Below are positions 26,601-34,551 of a stretch of 64,000 bases of DNA, piece after piece. This DNA is from Cupriavidus pauculus (GTDB taxonomy: Bacteria > Pseudomonadota > Gammaproteobacteria > Burkholderiales > Burkholderiaceae): contig NZ_PJRP01000013.1 of assembly GCF_002858765.1 (NCBI RefSeq), positions 62,001 to 126,000 on the forward strand. The letters are read 5' to 3'. A program made the translations under genes and the position numbers. Positions within the stretch are counted from its first letter, which is position 1; each line of letters begins with the position of its first letter. The notes under the pieces are model-generated. The model searched no databases, was not told the origin of the DNA, and saw nothing but the letters and a program-made list of their open reading frames with translations.

Positions 26601-26802
26601 GAATCGTGACCTGGCGCTCCACTTCCTCGGCGGCGCGGCCCGGGTACAGCGTGATGATGTTGACCTGGATGTCCGAGACGTCCGGGAACGCCTCGATCGG
26701 CAGGTTCTTGAAGGCGGCCAGGCCGCCCGCAATAAAGATGATCAGGCCGAGCCAGACGAACAGCTTCTGGTGCAGCGCGAAATGAACGATACGTTGGATC
26801 AT
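23680..26802 (-). CDS. czcA: CzcA-type heavy-metal RND efflux pump
   Basis: This encodes 1,040 residues from ATG 26802. It is the proton-driven inner-membrane pump of a tripartite efflux system that exports metal cations. Helix 4 carries the CzcA signature DFGIIVDGAVIVVEN, with the Asp residues of the proton relay, rather than the CusA-type motif. So divalent zinc, cobalt, nickel or cadmium is more likely than copper or silver. The usual layout is seen: helix 1 (LFVWLGLIIFIAGG), a large periplasmic loop, helices 2-6, a second loop, and helices 8-12. It follows the adaptor gene after 10 bases. Confidence 0.9.
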   Translation of the reverse strand: MIQRIVHFALHQKLFVWLGLIIFIAGGLAAFKNLPIEAFPDVSDIQVNIITLYPGRAAEEVERQVTIPIETALAGTPNSVRVFSHTQFGLSFMMVTFNDKATDVTARQQIIERLRSVDLPDGVQPELAPLSTAIGEIFRFRLTGKGYTAQELRTLQDWVVEKNLRQVPGVADLVTIGGSIKQYEVNPNLGRMRDAKISLSQLFTALQRGNSNAGGGAVAHGRQQYLLRSLGSFRSSADIANVVVAENNGTPILVKDIAEVKIGSAPPQGLMGQDNEDDIVSGIVVMRKGENPSVVLEALKQKIELLDTQILPKGVKIVPYYDRSTLIDKTLHTVFGNLVEGALLVLAVLYLFLANVRAAAIVALVIPLSLLSTFIGLTWVGIPANLLSLGAMDFGIIVDGAVIVVENIFKRLGELKEHQIKDNKARLYAILQATTEVGRPTVFSMIIIIAAHIPIFTLQRHEGKIFAPMAYTVTGALIGSLILSLTVVPLLCHLLLTKNIAHDDNFVVRYCKRIYEPMLAWALDNKKTVVGIALGLLVATVGVGKFLGSEFLPELDEGSMWVSFDLPASVSLDEARDQARILRNVIRKTPEVNTTISKVGRPDDGTDPKLINTVEILVDLKADKQWRAGFDKRKIINEINHNLRELPGIEPNFSQPVRDNILESISQIKGQIVIKVQSDSLEHNKKVADQILANVQSVKGVMRAFIDRDGELPQYVLEFDRAQAARYGINVADVQDLMESALAGKAATELWEGEKHFSVVVRLKPGERELPNLPNIFMQTADGAQVPLSQLVTFRAASGAMNISRENGQRTTSIGIFIHDRDMGSVVKDMQALVKKNVNAEDVKISWSGEFENQERAMARLSIVVPLSVLLIFLLLFNAFQSFKSAALIISNIPFALIGGVFALFLTGIPLSVSAAIGFIALFGQAVLNGVVMVTYFNQLRQEGMPVRQAVLTGSMDRLRTVLMTAMLAMLGLFPMAISRAIGSETQRPLAIVIIGGLITATLLTLIVLPTLYEWMVGRNWPDEEGQSNHDNRLNDSMAN

Positions 26803-26812
26803 CGGGCCGCCC

Positions 26813-28012
26813 TTATTGCTTGGCGGTCGCGCGCGCGGCATTCACCGCGGTGGCGTCGCGCAGGATGTCCTGCAGATACAGATTGCCGTCCGTGATGACC
26901 ACGTCGCCGGCCTTCAGGCCCGACACCACCTCGGTCGTGCCCGGCAGCGACACGCCCAGCTTGACCTCGCGGCGCTCGAACACGAACGGCGTGGCCGACG
27001 TGCGCACGAACACGTAGTTCTTGTTGTCGGCCAGGAACACCGCCTTGGACGGCACCGCAATGCCCTGGAACGACGCGGCCTGAAGCTTGGCCGTCACAAA
27101 CATCTCGGCCTTCAGGCGACGGTCGGCGTTGGGCACCGCCAGGCGCACCTTCACGCTGCGCGACGCCGGATCGACATAGTCGGCGATCTTGACCACGGTG
27201 CCCGTGAACGTCTCGCCGGGATAGGCGGCGCTGACCAGCTGGACGTTGATGCCCGGCTTGAACAGGCCAAGGTCGGCCTCGGCGGCATCGAGCTGGGCCC
27301 ACAGCGTGCTGGGATCGGTAATCAGGAACAGCGGCGAATTGGGCTGCTGGTCCGGGCGCACTTCCATGCCCGGGTTGATATTGCGCTCCACCACCAGGCC
27401 TTCGATCGGGCTGCGCAGCGCAAAGCGCTGGTTCACGGCATCGCCGCCGCCCGCGCCATACATGCGCAGCGCGGCCTGGGTGCGCGCCAGGTCGGCGGCG
27501 GCCCGGGCGTTGTCGGCCTGCGACTGCTCCAGGTCCTTCTGGGCGATCACGCCAGCCTGGTACAGCTCGCGCTGGCGGGCCAGGGCCTTGGCGGACACGG
27601 CGCTGTCGGCCGCGGCCTTGCGGGCGTCGGCCTGGGCCACGCCGTAGTCGGGCGACGTCAGCATGGCCAGCGCCTGGCCGGCCTTCACCGTGGCACCTGG
27701 CTGCACCATGATTTCCATCACGCGGCCCGCGAAGGGCGTGGCCACGCGCACGGTCTTGTCCTCGTTCCAGACCAGACGACCCGGCAAGCTCAGCATGCGG
27801 TCGCCACCGCTTTGCACGGGCTGCCCCACAACGCCGGACAGGGCCTTGACGCTGGCCGGATACGCGACGGTCTGGCCGCTGATCTTCGGCTCGTCATCGT
27901 TTTCCGGGACTTCCTTCTTGCCACAGCCGGCCAACGCCAGCGCGCACAGCGACACCACGGCGGCCATGCGGAAACGGCCGGAGAGAGACGGGAAATTAAG
28001 GGCGCGACGCAT
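26813..28012 (-). CDS. czcB: CzcB-type membrane fusion protein (lipoprotein)
   Basis: This encodes 399 residues. The signal peptide ends with lipobox LALAGC, so it is an inner-membrane lipoprotein reaching the periplasm. A biotinyl-lipoyl-like segment (VATPFAGRVMEIMVQPGATVKAGQ), a coiled-coil hairpin at about 120-200, a return lipoyl half (SPIEGLVVERNINPGMEV) and beta-barrel and membrane-proximal domains follow. It links pump and outer-membrane channel. The start at 28012 overlaps the upstream czcC stop by 17 bases; ATG 27967 is an alternative. Confidence 0.9.
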   Translation of the reverse strand: MRRALNFPSLSGRFRMAAVVSLCALALAGCGKKEVPENDDEPKISGQTVAYPASVKALSGVVGQPVQSGGDRMLSLPGRLVWNEDKTVRVATPFAGRVMEIMVQPGATVKAGQALAMLTSPDYGVAQADARKAAADSAVSAKALARQRELYQAGVIAQKDLEQSQADNARAAADLARTQAALRMYGAGGGDAVNQRFALRSPIEGLVVERNINPGMEVRPDQQPNSPLFLITDPSTLWAQLDAAEADLGLFKPGINVQLVSAAYPGETFTGTVVKIADYVDPASRSVKVRLAVPNADRRLKAEMFVTAKLQAASFQGIAVPSKAVFLADNKNYVFVRTSATPFVFERREVKLGVSLPGTTEVVSGLKAGDVVITDGNLYLQDILRDATAVNAARATAKQ

Positions 28013-29360
28013 CAGTACGAACCTGGGGAAGCTTGTTGATATCGGATTGGGTGGATTGCAGCGCGGTCAGGTAGGCCGACAGGGCCTTGGCATAGTTGCC
28101 CTGCGCTTCCACGGCATCCACACGGGTCTGGCGCAGCGCGCGGCGTGCGTCCAGCAGGTCCAGCACGCCGCTGGCCCCCTTGGAATAGGCGAACTCGGCA
28201 CTGTTGGCCACGCTCTCGGCGGCCGGCAGCACCGATTCACGCATCTGCTGCAGCGACGCCCGGGCGGCGTCCAGCTGCGCACGCAGCCGGCCGATCTCGT
28301 TCTGGGCTTCAAGCAGGATACGGTTCCGGTCATCCAGCGCGGCGTAGTAGTCGACCTCGGCACGGCGCGCCTCGCCACCGAAACTGTGGCGTACGAACAG
28401 CGGGATCGACACGAACGCGCCGTAGCTGTTGCCGCTCCCGGTGGTGTTGGCCTCCGAGACCGGATAGTGCTCGTACTGCACCCCGACGGTCACATCGGGC
28501 ACGCGGCCGGCACGGGCCAGGTCGCGCTGCGACGCCGCCGCGGCCAGTCGGGCTTCGGCGGCGGTCACGTCCGGACGGCGCTGCAGCACCTCGGGATCGA
28601 ACGGCGGCACCGCTGCATCGGGGGCCGGCCAGTCCGCCACCAGGCGGTTATCCATCAGCGTGCCGGGCACACCCATGGCCGCGGCCAGTGCGGCCTTGTC
28701 GCTGCTGTGGTCGGCAATCGCGGCGCGCAGGTCGGTCTGGGCGCGCAGCGTTTCAAGTTGAAGCTTGGTCACGTCGGCGCGCGACACATCGCCCGCCTTG
28801 AGCCGCGTCTCGTTGGCCTGCTGCGTCCGGCCGTAGAGCCCGACCGTCTCGGTCAGCACCTCCACGCGGGTCTGGCTGACCACCGCTTCGTACCAGGCCT
28901 GGTCCACGGCACCCAACTGCTGGGCCACCACGGCCTGGGTCTGTTCGCCGGCGGCGGCGCTGGCCTTGCGGGCAGCCTCGGTACGCAGGTTGCCCTTGTT
29001 GGCCGTCTCGATGACCTGGTCCACGCGGACAGTCGAATCCACCGTCTTGCTGCGCGGACTGCCAGCGCCCACGCCCAGGTGCGGATTGATATTGGCCACG
29101 CCCAGGCTCAGCACCGGGTTGGGCCGCTGGGAAGCAATCTGGATGTCGGCCTGGCTGGCCTCTTCGTTACGGCGCGCGGCGATGATGTCGCGGTTGCAGC
29201 GCAGCCCGTCAAGCCGGGCCTGCGCCAACGTCAGGGCAGCCTTGGCCGGCGGTGGCACGCAGGGGCCGTCTGGCGGCATCGGCTCGCTGGCGGCGTGAAC
29301 AGCACTGGCCACCAGGGCAAGCAGCGTTGCCGCGGCGGCACGGGAAACAGGAAAATGCAC
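27996..29360 (-). CDS. czcC: CzcC-type outer-membrane efflux channel
   Basis: This encodes 454 residues from GTG 29360. It has a signal peptide ending at AVHA and two repeats of the TolC/OEP fold with long helical stretches (ADIQIASQRPNPVLSLGV, VEVLTETVGLYGRTQQANE, and a second repeat from RRPDVTAAEARLAAAASQRDL). It forms the outer-membrane exit duct of the CzcCBA complex. It is first in the operon czcC-czcB-czcA. A dyad at 29563-29622 lies about 200 bases upstream. Confidence 0.9.
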   Translation of the reverse strand: MHFPVSRAAAATLLALVASAVHAASEPMPPDGPCVPPPAKAALTLAQARLDGLRCNRDIIAARRNEEASQADIQIASQRPNPVLSLGVANINPHLGVGAGSPRSKTVDSTVRVDQVIETANKGNLRTEAARKASAAAGEQTQAVVAQQLGAVDQAWYEAVVSQTRVEVLTETVGLYGRTQQANETRLKAGDVSRADVTKLQLETLRAQTDLRAAIADHSSDKAALAAAMGVPGTLMDNRLVADWPAPDAAVPPFDPEVLQRRPDVTAAEARLAAAASQRDLARAGRVPDVTVGVQYEHYPVSEANTTGSGNSYGAFVSIPLFVRHSFGGEARRAEVDYYAALDDRNRILLEAQNEIGRLRAQLDAARASLQQMRESVLPAAESVANSAEFAYSKGASGVLDLLDARRALRQTRVDAVEAQGNYAKALSAYLTALQSTQSDINKLPQVRTDASRP

Positions 29361-29562
29361 GATCGGTCTGGCTCAATTCGACTTGCGGTCTGCAGTAAAC
29401 GACCGTGCCAGCCGAATGGTGGACCGGGTAAGTGACTTTTATCGTTCTGTTTTACCCGGTGACCAGCCAATGATTCCCGCATGCATGGCGGCGCACGATC
29501 TCCCATGCGCATTTGACAGCAACCTGATTACAAACGGCTTTCATCCTGCCGATAAATTTCGA

Positions 29563-29622
29563 CATTTGCATCGAACCCACCGGTCAGGGAAAACACCGAT
29601 TGGCGCATTACCGATGCAAATG
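29563..29622. promoter_or_regulatory. Perfect 11-base dyad upstream of the metal efflux operon
   Basis: CATTTGCATCG at 29563-29573 and CGATGCAAATG at 29612-29622 are exact reverse complements, 38 bases apart. They sit in the 290-base AT-richer gap between czcC (start 29360) and the stop of the CitE-like gene (29651). This gap must hold the efflux promoter. The dyad could be a pair of operator half sites or a looped repressor site. No regulator of the metal operon is in the window. Confidence 0.45.
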
Positions 29623-29650
29623 GCTGCATGGATGTTTTATTAACGGAACA

Positions 29651-30493
29651 TTAACGAAGTGCCGCCGCGACAATACGCTGCGCACGTTCCAGCACCGGCC
29701 GGTCGACCATTTTCCCGTCCACCGCAATCGCGGCGCCCTGCGATGCGGCTGCCTGCTCCACCACGCGGCGGGCCCATGACAATTCGGTGTCCGACGGCGC
29801 CAGCGCTTCATGCACGCCGGCCACCTGGTTCGGATGGATCAGCAGCTTGGCGCCAAACCCGAAGCGACGCCCACGCAACGTATCGGCGGCCAGCGCCGCG
29901 GCGTCGCCAATGGCCGTGCAGACGCCATCCACCGGGGCCGGCAGGCCAGCCGCGCGGGACTGGAGCACCAGCGCACTGCGGCAGTAATGCAGCGGCAGGT
30001 CGTCGTCGCCCACGTCCAGGTCGAACATCAGGTCGATGCTGCCGAAGAGCAGGCGGGTGACGCCTGCCGCACGCGCCACATCGGGCAGGTCGGCAAACCC
30101 GGCGGCGGTTTCCAGCAAGGCGTGGCAGGGCGTATCCGGCAACACGGCACGAAGTGCGTTAAGCGACGCATTGCCGGCCTTGGGCAGCACGACGGTCTGA
30201 ACCCCCTGCTTCCGGCAAAACGCCAGATCGTCGGCAAAGTACGTCGTATCCGCGCCATTCACGCGCAGCAGCAGCGCCACGCCAGCCGCGTCGGCCTGTT
30301 GCTGAAGTGCGTGCCAGGCATCACGCAATCCGTCACGCGCCGCTGCCTTGGCATCGGGGGCGACGGCATCTTCCAGATCGACGATCACGGCGTCGGCAGC
30401 CGCCGCGATGGCTTTGCCGATGCGCTCCGGCCGCGACGCCGGCACAAACAGATAGGTGCGCGGGACGCGCGCCTGGGCAGGAGTTGCGCTCAT
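29651..30493 (-). CDS. CitE/HpcH-family CoA-ester lyase
   Basis: This encodes 280 residues from ATG 30493 with GGAGGGAGGG upstream. It is a TIM barrel of the citrate-lyase-beta/citramalyl-CoA-lyase family: SRPERI and VDLEDAV near the start, the Arg in LLRVNG, LPKAGN, the Glu in LLETAAGF, the metal Asp region GSIDLMFDLDVG, and AKLLIHPNQV at the end. Members cleave or form carbon-carbon bonds in malyl-, citramalyl- or related CoA esters. It follows a CoA-transferase gene after 13 bases, so transferase activation and then lyase cleavage is the likely sequence. Confidence 0.88.
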   Translation of the reverse strand: MSATPAQARVPRTYLFVPASRPERIGKAIAAAADAVIVDLEDAVAPDAKAAARDGLRDAWHALQQQADAAGVALLLRVNGADTTYFADDLAFCRKQGVQTVVLPKAGNASLNALRAVLPDTPCHALLETAAGFADLPDVARAAGVTRLLFGSIDLMFDLDVGDDDLPLHYCRSALVLQSRAAGLPAPVDGVCTAIGDAAALAADTLRGRRFGFGAKLLIHPNQVAGVHEALAPSDTELSWARRVVEQAAASQGAAIAVDGKMVDRPVLERAQRIVAAALR

Positions 30494-30506
30494 GGGCCCT
30501 CCCTCC

Positions 30507-31679
30507 TCAGACCACGCCATCGGCGTGCAGGCTGGCGATCTGCGCCGCGCTGCAGCCCACTTCGGCCAGGATGGCGTCGGTATGCTGGCCGACCCCCGGC
30601 ACGGCATCCATCCGCGCATCGGTCATGCCCGGCGGCAGCAATGCCGGAATCGGTCCGGCCGGCGTGTCCACCTGGCGCCAGCGCTCGCGGGCGGCCAGTT
30701 GCGGGTGATTCCAGACATCGGCCATGGTGTTGACGCTGGCGTTGGCGATCCTGGCCTCTTCCAGGCGCTGCACCACCTCGGCGGCGCTGAGCCGGCCGAA
30801 GGCCTCGACGATGCGGGCGCGCAGCTGGGCGCGGTTGGCGCTGCGCAGGCTGTTCGTGGCAAACGCAGGTTGCGTGGCCAGATCCGGCTCCTGCAGCACC
30901 ACCTTGCAGAACACCGCCCATTCGCGCTCGTTCTGCAGACCCAGCATCACGGTCTTGCCGTCGCCGGTCGGGAATGGCCCGTAAGGATAGATCGTGGCGT
31001 GGGCGGCACCTGCACGCGGTGGCGGCTCGGCACCCTCGAACGCGTAGTACATCGGAAAGCTCATCCATTCGACCATCGATTCGAGCATCGACACGTCGAT
31101 GCGCTTGCCGCGCCCGGTCTGGCCCCGCTCGATCAGCGCCGCCAGCACGTTGCTGTAGGCGTACATGCCGGCGGCAATATCGGCCACCGAGGCGCCCGCC
31201 TTGACGCCTTCGTCCGGGGTGCCGGTGACCGACACGAAGCCCGACTCGCTTTGCACCAGCAGGTCGTACGCCTTCTTGTCGCGGTAGGGGCCGTCCCCGC
31301 CGTAGCCCGAAATATCGCAGACGATCAGGCGCGGATAGCGTTTCGACAGCGTTTCATAGTCAAGCCCCAGCCGCGCCGACGCCCCGGGCGCCAGGTTCTG
31401 CACCAGCACATCGGTCTTTTCCAGCAGCGCCTCCAGCACCGGCCCGGCGCCGGGCGCCTTGACGTCCAGCGTCAGGCTTTCCTTCGAGCGGTTGGTCCAG
31501 ACGAAGTGCGACGACAGCCCTCGCACCCGGCCATCGTAGGCACGCGCGAAGTCGCCGGGGCCGGGACGTTCGATCTTGATGACGCGCGCGCCCAGGTCGG
31601 CCAGCTGGCGGGTGCAGAACGGCGCGGCAATGGCCTGTTCGAGCGAGACTACGGTGATGCCTTCAAGCGGTCTGGACAT
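30507..31679 (-). CDS. CaiB/BaiF-family (class III) CoA-transferase
   Basis: This encodes 390 residues. The class III marks are PFCTRQLADLGARVIKIE at the start, VQNLAPGASARLGLDYE, and the catalytic Asp139 in AYDLLVQSE; then the GQTGRGKRIDVSMLESM stretch. The enzyme moves CoA between carboxylates through an aspartyl-CoA thioester intermediate. It precedes the CitE-like lyase and diverges from a LysR gene, forming a small carboxylate-degradation module, possibly for a C5 dicarboxylate such as citramalate or itaconate; that substrate is a guess. Confidence 0.9.
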   Translation of the reverse strand: MSRPLEGITVVSLEQAIAAPFCTRQLADLGARVIKIERPGPGDFARAYDGRVRGLSSHFVWTNRSKESLTLDVKAPGAGPVLEALLEKTDVLVQNLAPGASARLGLDYETLSKRYPRLIVCDISGYGGDGPYRDKKAYDLLVQSESGFVSVTGTPDEGVKAGASVADIAAGMYAYSNVLAALIERGQTGRGKRIDVSMLESMVEWMSFPMYYAFEGAEPPPRAGAAHATIYPYGPFPTGDGKTVMLGLQNEREWAVFCKVVLQEPDLATQPAFATNSLRSANRAQLRARIVEAFGRLSAAEVVQRLEEARIANASVNTMADVWNHPQLAARERWRQVDTPAGPIPALLPPGMTDARMDAVPGVGQHTDAILAEVGCSAAQIASLHADGVV

Positions 31680-31833
31680 GGCAGTGTCGGGGGCGAAAGA
31701 TGCGCATGGCGCGATGCCGACAATCTACCTGCCGGCGCCAGCCGTGTGAAATAGGGATTGCGGAAGGCACCATAAGTAGAATCAATACCCTGGCGTTTTC
31801 ATATCTGATAAGTCGAGGGGGAGATCCGCAATC

Positions 31834-32769
31834 ATGGACATCCGCGCCATGCGCTATTTCGTGGCCATCGTCGACCACGGCAGCCTGACCCGGGCCGCCG
31901 AGGTGGTGTGCGTGGCACAACCCGCGCTGTCACAGCAGCTGGCCGCACTGGAGGACGAGTTCGGCGTGCCGCTGGTACATCGCGGCGCCAAGGGCGTGCG
32001 CCCCACCGAAGCCGGCAAGACGCTCTACCGGCACGTGCGCAATATCCTGCGCCAGATCGAGATTGCCGGCGCCGACGTGCGCGTGGCCGGCACCGAGGTT
32101 TCGGGCACCGTGGCCATCGGGCTGCCCACCACGGCTGCCGCCGCCTTCGGCATGGCCCTAGTGCGTGCCGTGCGGCAGCGCTATCCGCAGGTGCGGCTGC
32201 AGCTGTTCGAGAGCATGAGCGGCTATATCTCCGAACTGCTCAACCAGAACCGGCTCGACTTTGCCATCCTGTTCCGCGACACGCCGTCGCGGGCGGTGGA
32301 ACCCGAACCGCTGGCCAGCGAACCGCTCTACCTGATCGGCACGCCGCCCGGCCCGGCGCCGCGCGGCAAGGCCGCCGAGACGGTGGCGCTCAAGGCGCTC
32401 GACGACGTGCCGCTGGTACTGCCCAGCGGATCGCAGGGCCTGCGCGAGGTGGTGGAGCGGCGCTTTGCGCAGGCCGGCATCGGCCTGAACGTGGTGGCCG
32501 ACCTCGATTCGTTGCCGTTCCTGCTGGCCGCCGCCCGCGAGGGGCTGGCCTGCACGATCCTGCCGGCCTCGTCGCTCGACGAAAGCGACGCCACCGTGCC
32601 GCGCCGGCGCATCGTGCCCGAATTGCGCCGCACGCTGTCGCTGTGCTGGCCGCGCGCGCTGCCACGCTCGAACGCGGCGGAAGCCGTTGCCGACGTCCTG
32701 CGCGACATCGTCAAGGAAAGAATTGCAGAAGGCGGTTCGTTGGCGCCACCGGCATTGCCATCCCGCTAG
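31834..32769 (+). CDS. LysR-family regulator of the CoA-transferase/lyase operon
   Basis: This encodes 311 residues, starting with MDIRAMRYFVAIVDHGSLTR and a helix-turn-helix (QPALSQQLAALE); an effector domain follows (SGTVAIGLPTTAAAAFG). It is close to the Nac/CynR-like group. GGGGGAG precedes ATG 31834. It is divergent, with a 154-base gap, from the CoA-transferase gene, which is the natural target. Confidence 0.9.
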   Translation: MDIRAMRYFVAIVDHGSLTRAAEVVCVAQPALSQQLAALEDEFGVPLVHRGAKGVRPTEAGKTLYRHVRNILRQIEIAGADVRVAGTEVSGTVAIGLPTTAAAAFGMALVRAVRQRYPQVRLQLFESMSGYISELLNQNRLDFAILFRDTPSRAVEPEPLASEPLYLIGTPPGPAPRGKAAETVALKALDDVPLVLPSGSQGLREVVERRFAQAGIGLNVVADLDSLPFLLAAAREGLACTILPASSLDESDATVPRRRIVPELRRTLSLCWPRALPRSNAAEAVADVLRDIVKERIAEGGSLAPPALPSR

Positions 32770-32892
32770 CACCCGGCGCCCGCCCGGCACAGCGCCCCCG
32801 GCCCCGCGCTTGCCACGGGCCGGTTCCTCCCGCATCATCGCCACATCCCACGTCGTTCGTCGACTGCCCGTTCGTCGCCTACCCAGTCAGCC

Positions 32893-34551
32893 ATGGCAAC
32901 TGCCAGCTACGAGTTCAAGCCGCATGAACGGCCGTCGATGCCGGGGTCGCCCGCCACGCCGGACCACCCCACGCCACGGCGCGTGGCGTACTTCTGCGTC
33001 GGGGTGCTGATCGGACTGACCGGCGGCTTCGGCAACGCGCTGGTGGTGGCCAACCTCAACAACATCCAGGGGGTGTTCGGCCTGTACAGCGACGAGGCCG
33101 CGTGGTTGTCCACGGTCTATGTCATGACCAATGTCTGCATGTCGATGCTGGTGATCAAGTTCCGCCAGCAGTACGGCCTGCAGCGGTTCACCAAGGTCTT
33201 CCTGCTGTCCTACGCGCTGATCACGGGCGCGCACCTGCTGACCCACACCTTCGCCACCGCCCTGCTGGCGCGCGCCGCCAATGGCATCGCCGCCAGCGGC
33301 ATGTCCACGCTGGCGCTCTACTACATCATCCAGTCACTGCCGGCGCGGCATCGCATGCGTGCCGTGGTGATCGGCTTCGGCGTGCCGCAGCTGGCCACGC
33401 CGCTGGCGCGGACGTTTTCCACGGGCATGCTGGAAGCCGGCAACTGGCAGACGCTGTACCAGTTCGAGTTCGGCCTGTCGCTGCTGTCGCTGGTGACGGT
33501 GGCCCTGCTGCCGCTGCCGCCCAGCGAGCGGACCAAGGCCTTCGAGCCGCTCGACTTCGTCACCTTCGCGCTGTTCGCGCCCGGCATGGCGCTGCTGTGC
33601 GCGGTGCTGGGCCAGGGGCGCATCCTGTGGTGGACCGAGGCGCCCTGGCTGGGCTATGCGCTGTGCGGCGCCGTGATCCTGATCGCGGCGGCGCTGTGGA
33701 TCGAACACAACCGCGTGAATCCGCTGCTCAATACGCGCTGGCTGGGCAGCATGGCGATCATCCGCTTTGCCGTGGTGGCCACCTCGGTTCGCATCCTGCT
33801 GTCCGAACAGCCGTATGGCGCGGTGGGCCTGCTGACGGCGCTGGGCATGGGCAACGACCAGCTGATTTCGCTCTATATCGTCGTGTCGATGGCCACGGTG
33901 GCGGGCATCGCCGCCAGCGCCCTGACCCTGAATCCGCAGAACCTGGGGCGGCCGATCCGCATCTCGCTGATCCTGATCGCCATCGGCGCGTTCATCGACG
34001 CCGGCGCCACCAACCTGACGCGCCCGCAGAACATGTACTTCACGCAGTCGCTGATCGCGTTTGCCGCGGTCTACTTCCTGGGGCCGACGCTGCTGATCGG
34101 CATGGGCAGTGCGCTGCAGCGTGGCATGAGCCATTTCGTCAGCTTCTCGGCGCTGTTCAGCATCACGCAGTCGCTCGGCGGGCTGGCCGGGTCTGCGCTG
34201 CTCGGCACGTTCCAGACCTGGCGCGAGAAATTCCATTCGCATGCGCTGGTGCAGGGCATCAGCCTGTCCGACCCGCTCGACGCCGCGCGCATACAACTGC
34301 TGGGCAACGTCTACAGCCGCGTGCTGGCCGACCCCGTGCTGCGCCAGACCGAGGGCGCCATGGTGCTGGCGCAGCAGATCACGCGCGAAGCCAACGTGCT
34401 GGCGTTCAACGACGTGTTCCTGGTGATCGGCATCCTGTCCACCGTCACCTTTGTCTGGCTGCTGGCGCTGTACCTGAACAGGGTGGTGCCGGGCCATGTT
34501 CCAGAAAAGAAGCCACCGCCACCGTCGTCATCCACGGAGAAAGGCACTTGA
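32893..34551 (+). CDS. DHA2-family MFS drug efflux pump
   Basis: This encodes 552 residues with about 14 hydrophobic segments, matching the EmrB/QacA (DHA2) layout. It is the proton-antiport inner-membrane pump of a three-component system with the following HlyD-family and NodT-family genes. ATG 32893 is the first start; ATG 32938 is an alternative, and neither has a strong ribosome site. The stop codon TGA overlaps the TTG start of the adaptor gene, so the two are translationally coupled. Confidence 0.88.
   Translation: MATASYEFKPHERPSMPGSPATPDHPTPRRVAYFCVGVLIGLTGGFGNALVVANLNNIQGVFGLYSDEAAWLSTVYVMTNVCMSMLVIKFRQQYGLQRFTKVFLLSYALITGAHLLTHTFATALLARAANGIAASGMSTLALYYIIQSLPARHRMRAVVIGFGVPQLATPLARTFSTGMLEAGNWQTLYQFEFGLSLLSLVTVALLPLPPSERTKAFEPLDFVTFALFAPGMALLCAVLGQGRILWWTEAPWLGYALCGAVILIAAALWIEHNRVNPLLNTRWLGSMAIIRFAVVATSVRILLSEQPYGAVGLLTALGMGNDQLISLYIVVSMATVAGIAASALTLNPQNLGRPIRISLILIAIGAFIDAGATNLTRPQNMYFTQSLIAFAAVYFLGPTLLIGMGSALQRGMSHFVSFSALFSITQSLGGLAGSALLGTFQTWREKFHSHALVQGISLSDPLDAARIQLLGNVYSRVLADPVLRQTEGAMVLAQQITREANVLAFNDVFLVIGILSTVTFVWLLALYLNRVVPGHVPEKKPPPPSSSTEKGT

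Noticed and set aside
23680..26802. CusA (copper/silver) assignment of the RND pump
   Set aside because: The helix-4 motif is DFGIIVDGAVIVVEN as in CzcA-type pumps, not the CusA-type motif.
24346..26895. 849-codon plus-strand open frame
   Set aside because: Exact antisense shadow of the RND pump gene; His/Arg/Gln-rich with no domain.
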